A stretch of 8,651 bases of DNA from Siphonobacter sp048595215 (GTDB lineage: Bacteria > Bacteroidota > Bacteroidia > Cytophagales > Spirosomataceae): contig NZ_JBMDWJ010000036.1 of assembly GCF_048595215.1 (NCBI RefSeq), positions 1 through 8,651 on the forward strand, in the 5' to 3' direction. This document shows, one piece after another, positions 1-6,017 of this stretch (positions are counted from its first letter, which is position 1; every line of letters begins with the position of its first letter). The notes under the pieces are model-generated. The model did not search any database. It saw nothing but the letters and a program-made list of their open reading frames with translations, and was not told the DNA's origin. The translations under genes were made by a program, and so were the position numbers.

Positions 1-797
1 GGACCGGACAGATTTATCAAAACTTTATCTGGAAGGGTTACGCCAGTGCCCAAAACTTTATTTCCATTTCTCATCAGACCCAGCGGGATTTACATACCCT
101 GCTGGAACGTCGCCCCGCGTGCTCTGAGGTGGTGTATAACGGGGTTAAATCCCAATACCGACCGGGATCCACTAGCGAAGCCCGACAGCAGTGGAGTCAG
201 CAACTCAATCGTGATGTAACCAGTGGGTATCTACTGCACGTAGGCGGCAATCAATGGTACAAAAACCGCCTGGGCTTGCTCGAATTATATACGGCTTGGC
301 GAAAGCAAAGTCGGCACAACTTACCACTCTTGTGCATTGGGGAAGCTCCTAACGCGGAGCTCGAAGCCTTTTATGAGCAGTCGACCTACCGCCAGGACAT
401 CTACTTTTTAACTCAGCAATCGGATGCCGACGTGGTAAAAGCCTATCAGGGAGCTACTGCTTTTGTCTTCCCTTCATTGGCGGAAGGATTTGGCTGGCCT
501 ATTGCGGAAGCCATGGCTGCGGGTTGCCCCGTCATTACCACCCAGGAAGCCCCCATGACGGAGGTAGCCGGAGGACAAGCGTTTTTGATTCCCCGTCAGC
601 AAGCGGGAACGGACTGGGCCCAGCGAGCCGCTAGTGTTCTGGAAGCTGTAGTGATGCTAACGCCGCAGGAACGCCACCAGGTGATTGAACAAAGCTTAGC
701 GAATGCACAACGCTTCAATGCTGAGCGAGCCCTCGACGTCATGGAAGAGATCTATCAGCAAATTGTGGAAAAATCAGTGGACTACGTTACCCCTTAG
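1..797 (+). CDS. Glycosyltransferase family 4 (GT-B fold), 5' end missing
   Basis: This frame is open from base 3 to the TAG at 795-797, giving 264 visible residues. The true start lies left of the window, so the GTG at 129 should not be taken as a start. The visible part is the end of the N-terminal domain plus the whole C-terminal sugar-nucleotide-binding domain of a retaining GT4 glycosyltransferase. Seen: a VGGNQWYKN stretch (visible residues about 81-88, with Lys87 in the position that contacts the donor diphosphate) and the E-x7-E signature EGFGWPIAE (Glu161 and Glu169), followed by AMAAGCPVITT. The family moves a sugar from a nucleotide donor to a lipid-linked acceptor at the inner face of the membrane. 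Donor and acceptor cannot be read from sequence. The next gene starts 12 bases downstream, so the two are very likely in one operon. Confidence 0.9.
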   Translation, partial: TGQIYQNFIWKGYASAQNFISISHQTQRDLHTLLERRPACSEVVYNGVKSQYRPGSTSEARQQWSQQLNRDVTSGYLLHVGGNQWYKNRLGLLELYTAWRKQSRHNLPLLCIGEAPNAELEAFYEQSTYRQDIYFLTQQSDADVVKAYQGATAFVFPSLAEGFGWPIAEAMAAGCPVITTQEAPMTEVAGGQAFLIPRQQAGTDWAQRAASVLEAVVMLTPQERHQVIEQSLANAQRFNAERALDVMEEIYQQIVEKSVDYVTP

Positions 798-809
798 CAA
801 GCCCTATCT

Positions 810-1982
810 ATGCGACTTCTTCATGTCATTGATCAAATTGATTTACGGCTCGGTGGGGTAAGCCAGGCCGTTCATACCATGATGCAGGGACTCGATGCCT
901 TACAGATAACTAGTGAGGTAGTAAGCTCGGATGTTCCGGCGTCCGGATTACCCGACCGGGTGCATGCCCTGGGTCCGAGTAAGGGACCCTGGCACTACAA
1001 TGCGAACTTAAGGGCCTGGTTACAAGCGAACCTAGCCCGCTTTGATACGATCCTCGTACACGGCTTGTGGCAGTACCACACGTTCAGTGTGTACCAGGTT
1101 TGGAAACAACTACCCGAGCCGCGGCCTAAGCTCTTTGTGATGCCGCACGGGATGCTCGATCCGTATTTTCAGAAAGCAAAAGGCCGCAAGCTCAAGGCTT
1201 TACGCAATTGGCTGTTTTGGAAAGTCATCGAACGCCACCTGATTAATCAGGCCGATGGGTTATTATTTACCTGTGAAGCAGAGAAGAATTTAGCCCGACA
1301 GACCTTTCGTCCCTACCAGCCCCGGCAGGAAACGGTGGTGGGCTTGGGGGTATTGGAACCGCCCGTGTTTCAAAAAGCCATGACCCAAGCGTTTGCTCAG
1401 GCTTGTGAACGCCCCCTGCAGCGGCCTTACTGGCTCTTTTTGAGCCGGATTGATCCCAAGAAAGGGGTGGATTTACTGATTGAAGCCTACCTACGGCTAA
1501 GTGCTGAACACCCGCAGCTACCCGCGTTGGTCATTGCCGGGCCGGGCCTGGAAACCTCGTACGGCCAAGCCATTCGTACCCGAGCCCTGGCTCATGCTAA
1601 CATCGTTTTTTCTGGAATGCTAAGGGGTGCGGCTAAATGGGGAGCCTTTTACGGCTGTCAGGCCATGGTTTTGCCGAGTCACCAGGAAAATTTTGGCATT
1701 GCCATCGTAGAAGCTCTGGCCTGTAGTAAACCCGTTTTAATCTCACGACAAGTCAATATCTGGCAGGAAATCAGCCAAGGGCAAGCCGGTCTGGTGGAGG
1801 AAGATACACTCGAAGGTACCTACTGTCTGCTGAAAACGTGGTTGGAGCTCTCGCCGGTCGCCCAGCAAACCTTAGCCGAGCGAGCCCGCCAAGTTTATGA
1901 ACAATCCTTTGCCGTAGCTCCCACCGCCCATACGCTAGTCGAAACCCTTTTTGAATCGCCATCCCTGCATGTCCACCCTTAA
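810..1982 (+). CDS. Glycosyltransferase family 4 (exopolysaccharide type)
   Basis: The product is a complete GT-B glycosyltransferase of 390 residues, a normal length for the family. The N-terminal domain opens with a Rossmann strand and the glycine turn LGGVSQ (Gly15-Gly16), typical of GT4 acceptor domains, and has MPHGM at about 111-115. The C-terminal domain has SRIDPKKG (Arg213, Lys218; donor phosphate contacts) and the E-x7-E motif ENFGIAIVE (Glu293, Glu301). ATG at 810 is the first in-frame ATG that keeps the Rossmann strand at the N terminus. No Shine-Dalgarno sequence is visible, as is usual in Bacteroidota. It sits between another GT4 gene and an acetyltransferase gene that overlaps its 3' end, so translation is probably coupled. 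Its likely role is to add one sugar to a lipid-linked exopolysaccharide unit. The sugar is unknown. Confidence 0.92.
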   Translation: MRLLHVIDQIDLRLGGVSQAVHTMMQGLDALQITSEVVSSDVPASGLPDRVHALGPSKGPWHYNANLRAWLQANLARFDTILVHGLWQYHTFSVYQVWKQLPEPRPKLFVMPHGMLDPYFQKAKGRKLKALRNWLFWKVIERHLINQADGLLFTCEAEKNLARQTFRPYQPRQETVVGLGVLEPPVFQKAMTQAFAQACERPLQRPYWLFLSRIDPKKGVDLLIEAYLRLSAEHPQLPALVIAGPGLETSYGQAIRTRALAHANIVFSGMLRGAAKWGAFYGCQAMVLPSHQENFGIAIVEALACSKPVLISRQVNIWQEISQGQAGLVEEDTLEGTYCLLKTWLELSPVAQQTLAERARQVYEQSFAVAPTAHTLVETLFESPSLHVHP

Positions 1983-2541
1983 TCAACAGACCCAGACGGG
2001 CCCCTCTTTCTCGTTACAAAATCGCCTGGCCCGCTTGGCTTGGACGCTGGTCGAACGTACACTATTTCGCTTTTCACCTACGCCTTTTCATGCCTGGCGT
2101 TCGGCGTTATTGCGTTTGTTCGGGGCTAAAGTAGGGCGGGGCGTACACGTCTATCCCGGCGTAAAAATCTGGGCACCCTGGAATCTGGAGTTGCACGATG
2201 AATGCGGGATTGGCAGCGGAGCGGTCTTGTACTGCCAGGGTAAAATTAACATTGGTTTTCGGGCTGTTATTTCGCAAGGCGTGTATCTCTGTGCGGGCAC
2301 GCATGATTATAATGATCCTGGTTTTCCGCTCATTACTCGACCCATTGAGGTGGGTGATCACGTCTGGATTGCCGCTCAAGCTTTTGTGCATCCCGGGGTG
2401 CAGCTAGCCCAAGGAGCTGTCGTCGGAGCCCGTTCCGTCGTTACTCGGGACATGCCCGAATGGATGGTCTGTGCAGGGCATCCCTGTCGGCCCCTAAAAC
2501 CCCGCCATAATTATTCCCTAACGCCAAGTTTGGTTTCATAA
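1969..2541 (+). CDS. WcaF-like exopolysaccharide O-acetyltransferase (left-handed beta-helix)
   Basis: The product has 190 residues and belongs to the hexapeptide-repeat acyltransferases, closest in pattern to WcaF of colanic acid synthesis. Members transfer acetyl from acetyl-CoA to a sugar hydroxyl in the cytoplasm. Seen: an N-terminal amphipathic stretch, then imperfect hexapeptide turns (GAKVGRGVHVYPGVKI, the run after DECGIGSGA, and VGDHVWIAAQAFVHPGVQL). The AGTHDYNDP loop supplies the probable catalytic His112, and the protein ends with the usual AGHPCRPLKPR segment. I chose the ATG at 1969 over an in-frame TTG at 1951. This gives a 14-base overlap with the upstream glycosyltransferase gene, consistent with coupled translation. 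The acetyl acceptor is presumably a sugar of the polymer built by the neighbouring glycosyltransferases. Serine acetyltransferase is less likely, because the family's N-terminal helical domain is absent. Confidence 0.9.
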   Translation: MSTLNQQTQTGPSFSLQNRLARLAWTLVERTLFRFSPTPFHAWRSALLRLFGAKVGRGVHVYPGVKIWAPWNLELHDECGIGSGAVLYCQGKINIGFRAVISQGVYLCAGTHDYNDPGFPLITRPIEVGDHVWIAAQAFVHPGVQLAQGAVVGARSVVTRDMPEWMVCAGHPCRPLKPRHNYSLTPSLVS

Positions 2542-2545
2542 CGCT

Positions 2546-3364
2546 ATGTTAGTTGACATTACAATTGCCATTCCGGTTAAAAATGAGGAACAAAATCTGC
2601 CTCATTGTTTAGACGCCCTGGGCAAGGATTTTGCCAAGGCTATTGTCCTGATTGATTCGGGTAGTACTGATCGCACGCGGGCCATTGCTACCGAGTACGG
2701 CGTTGATTTCATTGACTTTACTTGGGATGGAAAATTCCCGAAGAAGCGTAACTGGTTTTTACAAAGTGGTTACTTACAGACCCAATGGGTTCTTTTTTTA
2801 GATGCCGATGAATACGTAACGCCCGCTTTTAAAGAGGAGTTACGGCAGGCCCTGCACCAGACCGAAAAAGTAGGATTCTGGTTAAACTACAGCATTTATT
2901 TCATGGGGAAACAACTAAAAGGAGGCTATCCATTGCGGAAGTTGGCCCTCTTCCGTGCCGATGCGGGTCAGTATGAGCGTATTGAAGAAGATGCGTGGAG
3001 TAAGATGGATATGGAAGTTCATGAGCATCCCGTCCTGCAGGGAAAGGTAGGAGTGATCAAAAGTAAAATTGATCACCGGGATTTTAAGGGGATCTCGCAC
3101 TATGTTCGCAAGCACGATGAATATTCCAGCTGGGAAGCGTCCCGCTTTGCCAAAGCGTTTCAAACCCAGGAAGTACGCAAGCATTGGACCTGGAAGCAGT
3201 GGATGAAGTACAAACTTTTACACAGCCCGCTCATCGGACCCGCCTATTTTTTGGGTAGTTTTATACTAATGGGTGGATTCAAAGACGGTAGTCGTGGGTT
3301 GGCCTTTTCTATCTTAAAGACCGCGTATTTTACCCAGATTTACTGTAAAATTCAGGAACAATAA
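2546..3364 (+). CDS. Glycosyltransferase family 2 (WaaE/KdtX-like)
   Basis: The product is an inverting GT-A glycosyltransferase of 272 residues. The N terminus ITIAIPVKNEEQNL is the classic GT2 opening. DSGSTDRT (Asp37 to Thr44) is the nucleotide-binding loop, and LDADE (Asp86-x-Asp88) is the metal-binding DxD motif. The FPKKRNW stretch before the DxD is characteristic of the WaaE/KdtX branch, whose known members add glucose or other hexoses to lipopolysaccharide core. About 50 C-terminal residues are hydrophobic to amphipathic and probably lie on the inner membrane. The ATG at 2546 is 4 bases after the acetyltransferase stop, so this is the last gene of the packed operon. No strong terminator follows. 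Family membership is certain. A core-sugar role is only one option, since the context favours exopolysaccharide assembly. Confidence 0.92.
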   Translation: MLVDITIAIPVKNEEQNLPHCLDALGKDFAKAIVLIDSGSTDRTRAIATEYGVDFIDFTWDGKFPKKRNWFLQSGYLQTQWVLFLDADEYVTPAFKEELRQALHQTEKVGFWLNYSIYFMGKQLKGGYPLRKLALFRADAGQYERIEEDAWSKMDMEVHEHPVLQGKVGVIKSKIDHRDFKGISHYVRKHDEYSSWEASRFAKAFQTQEVRKHWTWKQWMKYKLLHSPLIGPAYFLGSFILMGGFKDGSRGLAFSILKTAYFTQIYCKIQEQ

Positions 3365-3489
3365 AATTCTGTGAATCAGATATTTAGAGTAAGGTGTGTG
3401 CTTAATCACTGGCAAGAAATATTTAAAAATTATTTCGCCATTATTACCTAAAAATCAGTATAAAAAAGGTTCAGATTTTGGTGGTTTTA

Positions 3490-3521
3490 CTTGCATCTTA
3501 CCAAACCGTCAAATATATTTG
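3490..3521 (+). promoter_or_regulatory. Candidate Bacteroidota promoter
   Basis: The sequence TATATTTG at 3514-3521 matches the TAnnTTTG -7 element perfectly. CTTG at 3490-3493 (one mismatch to the -33 TTTG) lies 20 bases upstream, within the normal spacing. Transcription would start near 3527 and run into the gap ahead of the WcaI-like gene, giving a leader of about 550 nt. An AT-rich region yields such matches by chance fairly often, so this is a candidate only. Confidence 0.35.
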
Positions 3522-3620
3522 TTACATCTAGTAAGAATAGTTTTGGTCTGGTCAGGAAGCTGTTTTATCTGGTTATTTTAACGGCTAAACATACTCATTT
3601 CTGACTCGAACACACCCGGT

Positions 3621-3660
3621 TGCTGATAGATTCCGCTCATTCGCTCAGCATCTTTCTTTT
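3621..3660 (+). terminator. Weak terminator-like hairpin after the GT2 gene
   Basis: A perfect 6-base inverted repeat (TGCTGA at 3621-3626, TCAGCA at 3645-3650) encloses an 18-base loop and is followed by a T-rich run at 3651-3660. It could end transcripts of the upstream operon, whose last stop is about 255 bases earlier. The short stem and long loop make it a weak candidate. Confidence 0.2.
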
Positions 3661-3764
3661 ACATTTATGAATGGATGCCCATACCCCCTAACAAGGCATC
3701 TACACAAAAGCGACTAGCCTCTTTCCGCCATTAGGCCTACGCAACCTTCGTTTCGGATACTCCG

Positions 3765-4007
3765 CTAATTATCCTTTGCTTTCAGTGAAATGAAAGCAAC
3801 GACGGTATTCTCAAATAAAATCTCAAGTACCGAATTGCCCGTCGGTGCGAAATTTACGGAAGCTCCTTTCGGCTTACGCGTGCCAAAATGGTTGGTTGCG
3901 TTTGTCCGGGATTCGTATGGAGTCACGCGTATAGAATGATCCGTTGTCCCTAGTATACTTCCACCGCCAAGGATGTAGTTGACCGTTCCCCACTTTTCGC
4001 TAGCTTT
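3765..4007 (-). pseudogene. Possible gene remnant, coding-like open frame without a start
   Basis: The minus strand is open for 80 codons between a TGA (complement of 4008-4010) and a TAG (complement of 3765-3767). The translation reads like a protein C-terminal part (fragments: SEKWGTVNYILGGGSILG, NSVLEILFENTVVAFISL, ending KAKDN). About two thirds of its codons begin with a purine, as in real genes. There is no ATG in frame. I do not recognise a family. It could be the tail of a gene whose 5' part was lost when the WcaI-like gene came to lie beside it. An open frame of this length can also arise by chance in about 0.7 kb read in six frames. Confidence 0.2.
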
Positions 4008-4058
4008 TCAAAGCTAGTGCTATAAACGTGTTGTCCTACTAAACTCTTGCGAAGAGTT
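3998..4058 (+). promoter_or_regulatory. Two consecutive hairpins just upstream of the WcaI-like gene
   Basis: The first hairpin has perfect 8-base arms CTAGCTTT (4000-4007) and AAAGCTAG (4010-4017). It can be extended by a G-U and a C-G pair to 3998-4019. The second has perfect 7-base arms AACTCTT (4042-4048) and AAGAGTT (4052-4058) around a GCG loop. Neither is followed by a T tract, so they are not ordinary intrinsic terminators. The second ends 16 bases before the ATG at 4075 and could affect translation initiation or mRNA stability. The function is unknown. Confidence 0.35.
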
Positions 4059-4074
4059 CTAATGAATTCAACCT

Positions 4075-5370
4075 ATGAAAAAAGTATTAATCTATGGCAT
4101 CAATTATGCACCTGAATTAACGGGCATTGGTAAATATACGGGAGAATTAGGAGCGTGGTTGGCAGAAACAGGGCATGAAGTCGAAGTGATTACCACGTTT
4201 CCCTATTACCCACAGTGGGAAGTACAGAGCGATTTTAAAGGGAAGTTATGGCACACGCATCTGCACAAGGGCGTGACCGTTCACCGGTGTCCCTTTTACG
4301 TTCCCAAGCAAGTAAGTGCGGCTAAACGCATCATCCATGAGTTTTCTTTTTTACTCAGCAGTTTAGTCTACTGGATTCCCTTACTTTTTAAACCCAAAGC
4401 GGACGTAGTGCTCTGCGTAGCTCCTCCGTTTCATTTAAGCTTTGTTGCCTATTTGTACAGCTTACTTAAAGGTTCACTGTTTTACATCCATGTACAGGAT
4501 CTTCAGGTCGATGCGGCAAAAGATTTAGGGATGATTAAAAACAAAAGCTTATTAAATATTCTTTTTAAAGCGGAGAAGTTTATCCTAAATAAAGCGGATC
4601 GTGTTTCTACCATTAGCTTGGCTATGGAAAAGAAAATTATCCAAAAAGAAGTAGGCGAAAATAAAACGTATGTGTTTCCCAACTGGGTAGACATGGAAGC
4701 CATTCAACCCTTACCTAAATCGGCGTCTCTACGAAAAGAATTTGGTTTACGTAATACGGATAAAGTTATTCTGTATTCCGGAAATTTAGGTGAGAAACAA
4801 GGCTTGGAATTAATTATCGAAGCAGCTAAACACTATCAGAAATTTCCCCACATTTATTTTGTTGTGGTGGGCTCAGGTGGAGCCAAAGAGCGATTAATTG
4901 AGAAGGTTGACGCGGAAAAACTGACGAACGTTAAGTTTTTCCCTTTGCAAAAAAGTGAAGATATGTCTCGATTGTTAGCTACGGCAGACTTACACTTAGT
5001 TTTACAAAAGAAAGCGGCGGCGGATCTATTACTGCCTTCTAAATTAGGACCTATTTTAGCGGCGGGTGGTTGCGTTTTAGTAACGGCTGATCCGGGGACA
5101 ACGCTGCATAACCTGGTGGCTACCCAGCAATTAGGGTTAGTAGTGGAACCTGAATCTTTACCCGCACTTGTTGCAGGAATTGATGTTGCTTTACAAACTA
5201 ATTTGGCCTTTTTTCAAGCAAATGCTCGCAGTTATGCTAAACGTCATTTAAGCAAAAAAGTGATTTTATCAGCCATGGAACGAGAGCTTTTAGGTGGAAA
5301 ATTGATTAAGAATGTGCCCGAATTGGTACCCTCCTTTCAATCAGTGAATGAAGTATATTATTCCGGGTAA
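4075..5370 (+). CDS. WcaI-like glycosyltransferase family 4
   Basis: The product has 431 residues, slightly longer than typical WcaI (about 405-410). WcaI is the colanic-acid GT4 enzyme reported as a fucosyltransferase. Seen: the N terminus KKVLIYGINYAPELTGIGKYTGELGAWLA and the FPYYPQWE segment, both strongly typical of WcaI-like proteins; the VQDLQVDAAKDLG stretch; the donor-site segment SGNLGEKQG (Lys241); and LLPSKLGPILAAGG (Pro321-Ser322-Lys323), which replaces the usual E-x7-E motif in this branch. It is a cytoplasmic, membrane-associated enzyme adding one sugar to a polysaccharide unit. The sugar is uncertain, since WcaI homologues outside enterobacteria are not proven to use GDP-fucose. 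The gene is clearly more AT-rich than the four upstream genes and stands after a 710-base gap, so it is probably expressed separately and may have a different history. The last 30 or so residues look variable. Confidence 0.9.
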   Translation: MKKVLIYGINYAPELTGIGKYTGELGAWLAETGHEVEVITTFPYYPQWEVQSDFKGKLWHTHLHKGVTVHRCPFYVPKQVSAAKRIIHEFSFLLSSLVYWIPLLFKPKADVVLCVAPPFHLSFVAYLYSLLKGSLFYIHVQDLQVDAAKDLGMIKNKSLLNILFKAEKFILNKADRVSTISLAMEKKIIQKEVGENKTYVFPNWVDMEAIQPLPKSASLRKEFGLRNTDKVILYSGNLGEKQGLELIIEAAKHYQKFPHIYFVVVGSGGAKERLIEKVDAEKLTNVKFFPLQKSEDMSRLLATADLHLVLQKKAAADLLLPSKLGPILAAGGCVLVTADPGTTLHNLVATQQLGLVVEPESLPALVAGIDVALQTNLAFFQANARSYAKRHLSKKVILSAMERELLGGKLIKNVPELVPSFQSVNEVYYSG

Positions 5371-5439
5371 GGCAAGAGTATTTGCATTATCCGATTTAGA
5401 TAAAATATGCTTATTTTTTTTGAAAAAACTTTTATTGTA

Positions 5440-5471
5440 TTTGGTTTTTTAAATTAAATATAGCATGTTTG
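5440..5471 (+). promoter_or_regulatory. Weak promoter candidate ahead of the terminator
   Basis: TTTG at 5440-5443, a 20-base spacer and CATGTTTG at 5464-5471 match the Bacteroidota promoter with one mismatch (C for the first T of TAnnTTTG). If active, it would produce an RNA of roughly 65-70 nt ending at the terminator 5511-5543. The surroundings are extremely AT-rich, so a chance match is quite possible. Confidence 0.2.
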
Positions 5472-5510
5472 TAAAGTCTTAGAGATAGTGATATTGATAA
5501 GGCAAAATAT

Positions 5511-5543
5511 AACTCCTGTTGTGGCGGCAACAGGAGTTTTTTT
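5511..5543 (+). terminator. Strong Rho-independent terminator
   Basis: A perfect 11-base stem, AACTCCTGTTG (5511-5521) and CAACAGGAGTT (5528-5538), encloses a 6-base loop and runs into seven T residues (5537-5543). It lies 140 bases after the WcaI-like stop and closes the polysaccharide locus on the right. Confidence 0.9.
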
Positions 5544-5735
5544 ATGTTATACGGAGGCATTAAATCTTTTATAAACGAATTATTATTAGCTGTTTTTAAT
5601 AAGTTGGTAGCTATTAATTGATAGGCTTACCTTTTTATTTTTAGGTCTTATCGAAGATTATTTTTTGCGGTTTTGCGATTTTCAGCAATGAAAGTAGTAC
5701 GCTCTTGAGGTGCTAAAAAGGGATCGTTAAAAAGT

Positions 5736-5766
5736 AATGGTAAGTATATTAGGATAGTTATCTTTG
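5736..5766 (+). promoter_or_regulatory. Candidate Bacteroidota promoter (perfect -7 box)
   Basis: TATCTTTG at 5759-5766 is a perfect TAnnTTTG element and is identical to the -7 box at the window's right edge. The -33 region is poor: AATG at 5736-5739 with a 19-base spacer. A transcript would begin near 5772 and have a leader of about 245 nt before the ATG at 6018, including the repeat-containing segment. Confidence 0.4.
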
Positions 5767-5797
5767 AGTTAACCAGTTTGAATTTTAAGTAAACTTA

Positions 5798-5876
5798 CTA
5801 AGTGGATACACGAGGCGAAAGGGTATTTTCAGACGCATCACGCCCTTGCTGGACCATGGCTAAGTGGGGCGAAAGG
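5798..5876 (+). repeat. Two-part direct repeat CTAAGTGG / GGCGAAAGG
   Basis: CTAAGTGG occurs at 5798-5805 and 5860-5867. GGCGAAAGG occurs at 5814-5822 and 5868-5876. The two copies keep the same order, but the first copy has 8 extra bases between the halves. A shortened form, GGCGAAAG, recurs at 8410-8417. This may be a small duplication, part of an RNA structure or a protein-binding site. Nothing in the sequence decides between these. Confidence 0.4.
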
Positions 5877-5945
5877 CATTGAGCCATTGCACTACGAGAG
5901 GCCATAGGTACAGCCTAAAATGAGATAGAAACGCTTATAGGCGTC

Positions 5946-5974
5946 TTTGGGCAACTTAGCTGTGAATATTTTAG
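5946..5974 (+). promoter_or_regulatory. Proximal promoter candidate for the DUF5009 gene
   Basis: TTTG at 5946-5949, a 17-base spacer and TATTTTAG at 5967-5974 (one mismatch to TAnnTTTG) would start transcription about 35-40 bases before the ATG at 6018. It is better placed than the match at 5736-5766 but has a weaker -7 box. Confidence 0.25.
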
Positions 5975-6017
5975 CTATATTTTAGGCATAAATCGTTTTC
6001 CTCCATTGTGTTCTACT

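Larger units (their letters stand above)
3365..4074. other. 710-base gap inside the polysaccharide locus
   Basis: No convincing gene lies here. The first part (to about 3590) is AT-rich. It carries a GTG-started 61-codon frame (3396-3581) that matches nothing I recognise. The second part (about 3600-4060) has balanced base composition like that of the upstream genes. It contains many in-frame stops on the + strand but one 80-codon open frame on the - strand. A promoter match, a weak terminator-like hairpin and two further hairpins are listed separately. The abrupt change from genes spaced by 4-12 bases to a 710-base gap suggests an insertion, a deletion scar or a decayed gene between two parts of the cluster. 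Confidence 0.5.
5544..6017. other. Non-coding stretch before the DUF5009 gene
   Basis: No gene is supported here. Bases 5544-5790 are strongly AT-rich and show no recognisable element except the promoter match at 5736-5766. Bases about 5795-5960 are nearer balanced composition. They contain a two-part direct repeat and a possible CGCCC/GGGCG stem (5841-5845 with 5867-5871). Only short open frames occur, including a 35-codon ATG frame on the - strand (5798-5905), too short to call. This half may be a structured leader or the remnant of a decayed gene. Confidence 0.5.

Noticed and set aside
1951..1968. Earlier TTG start for the WcaF-like gene
   Set aside because: The ATG at 1969 is a stronger start and the six extra residues add nothing to the fold.
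3396..3581. GTG-started 61-codon open frame on the + strand
   Set aside because: It has a rare start codon, no recognisable domain, AT-driven composition and a probable promoter inside it. Other phases of the same stretch look equally protein-like.
5798..5905. ATG-started 35-codon open frame on the - strand
   Set aside because: It is too short to distinguish from chance, and overlapping frames on the + strand are similarly open. No family was recognised.
5795..5960. tRNA, tmRNA or a known riboswitch in the leader of the DUF5009 gene
   Set aside because: No T-loop TTCGA sequence, acceptor stem or known aptamer core could be found by eye.
6006..6017. Earlier TTG start for the DUF5009 gene
   Set aside because: The ATG at 6018 is four codons later and is already ahead of the family signature.
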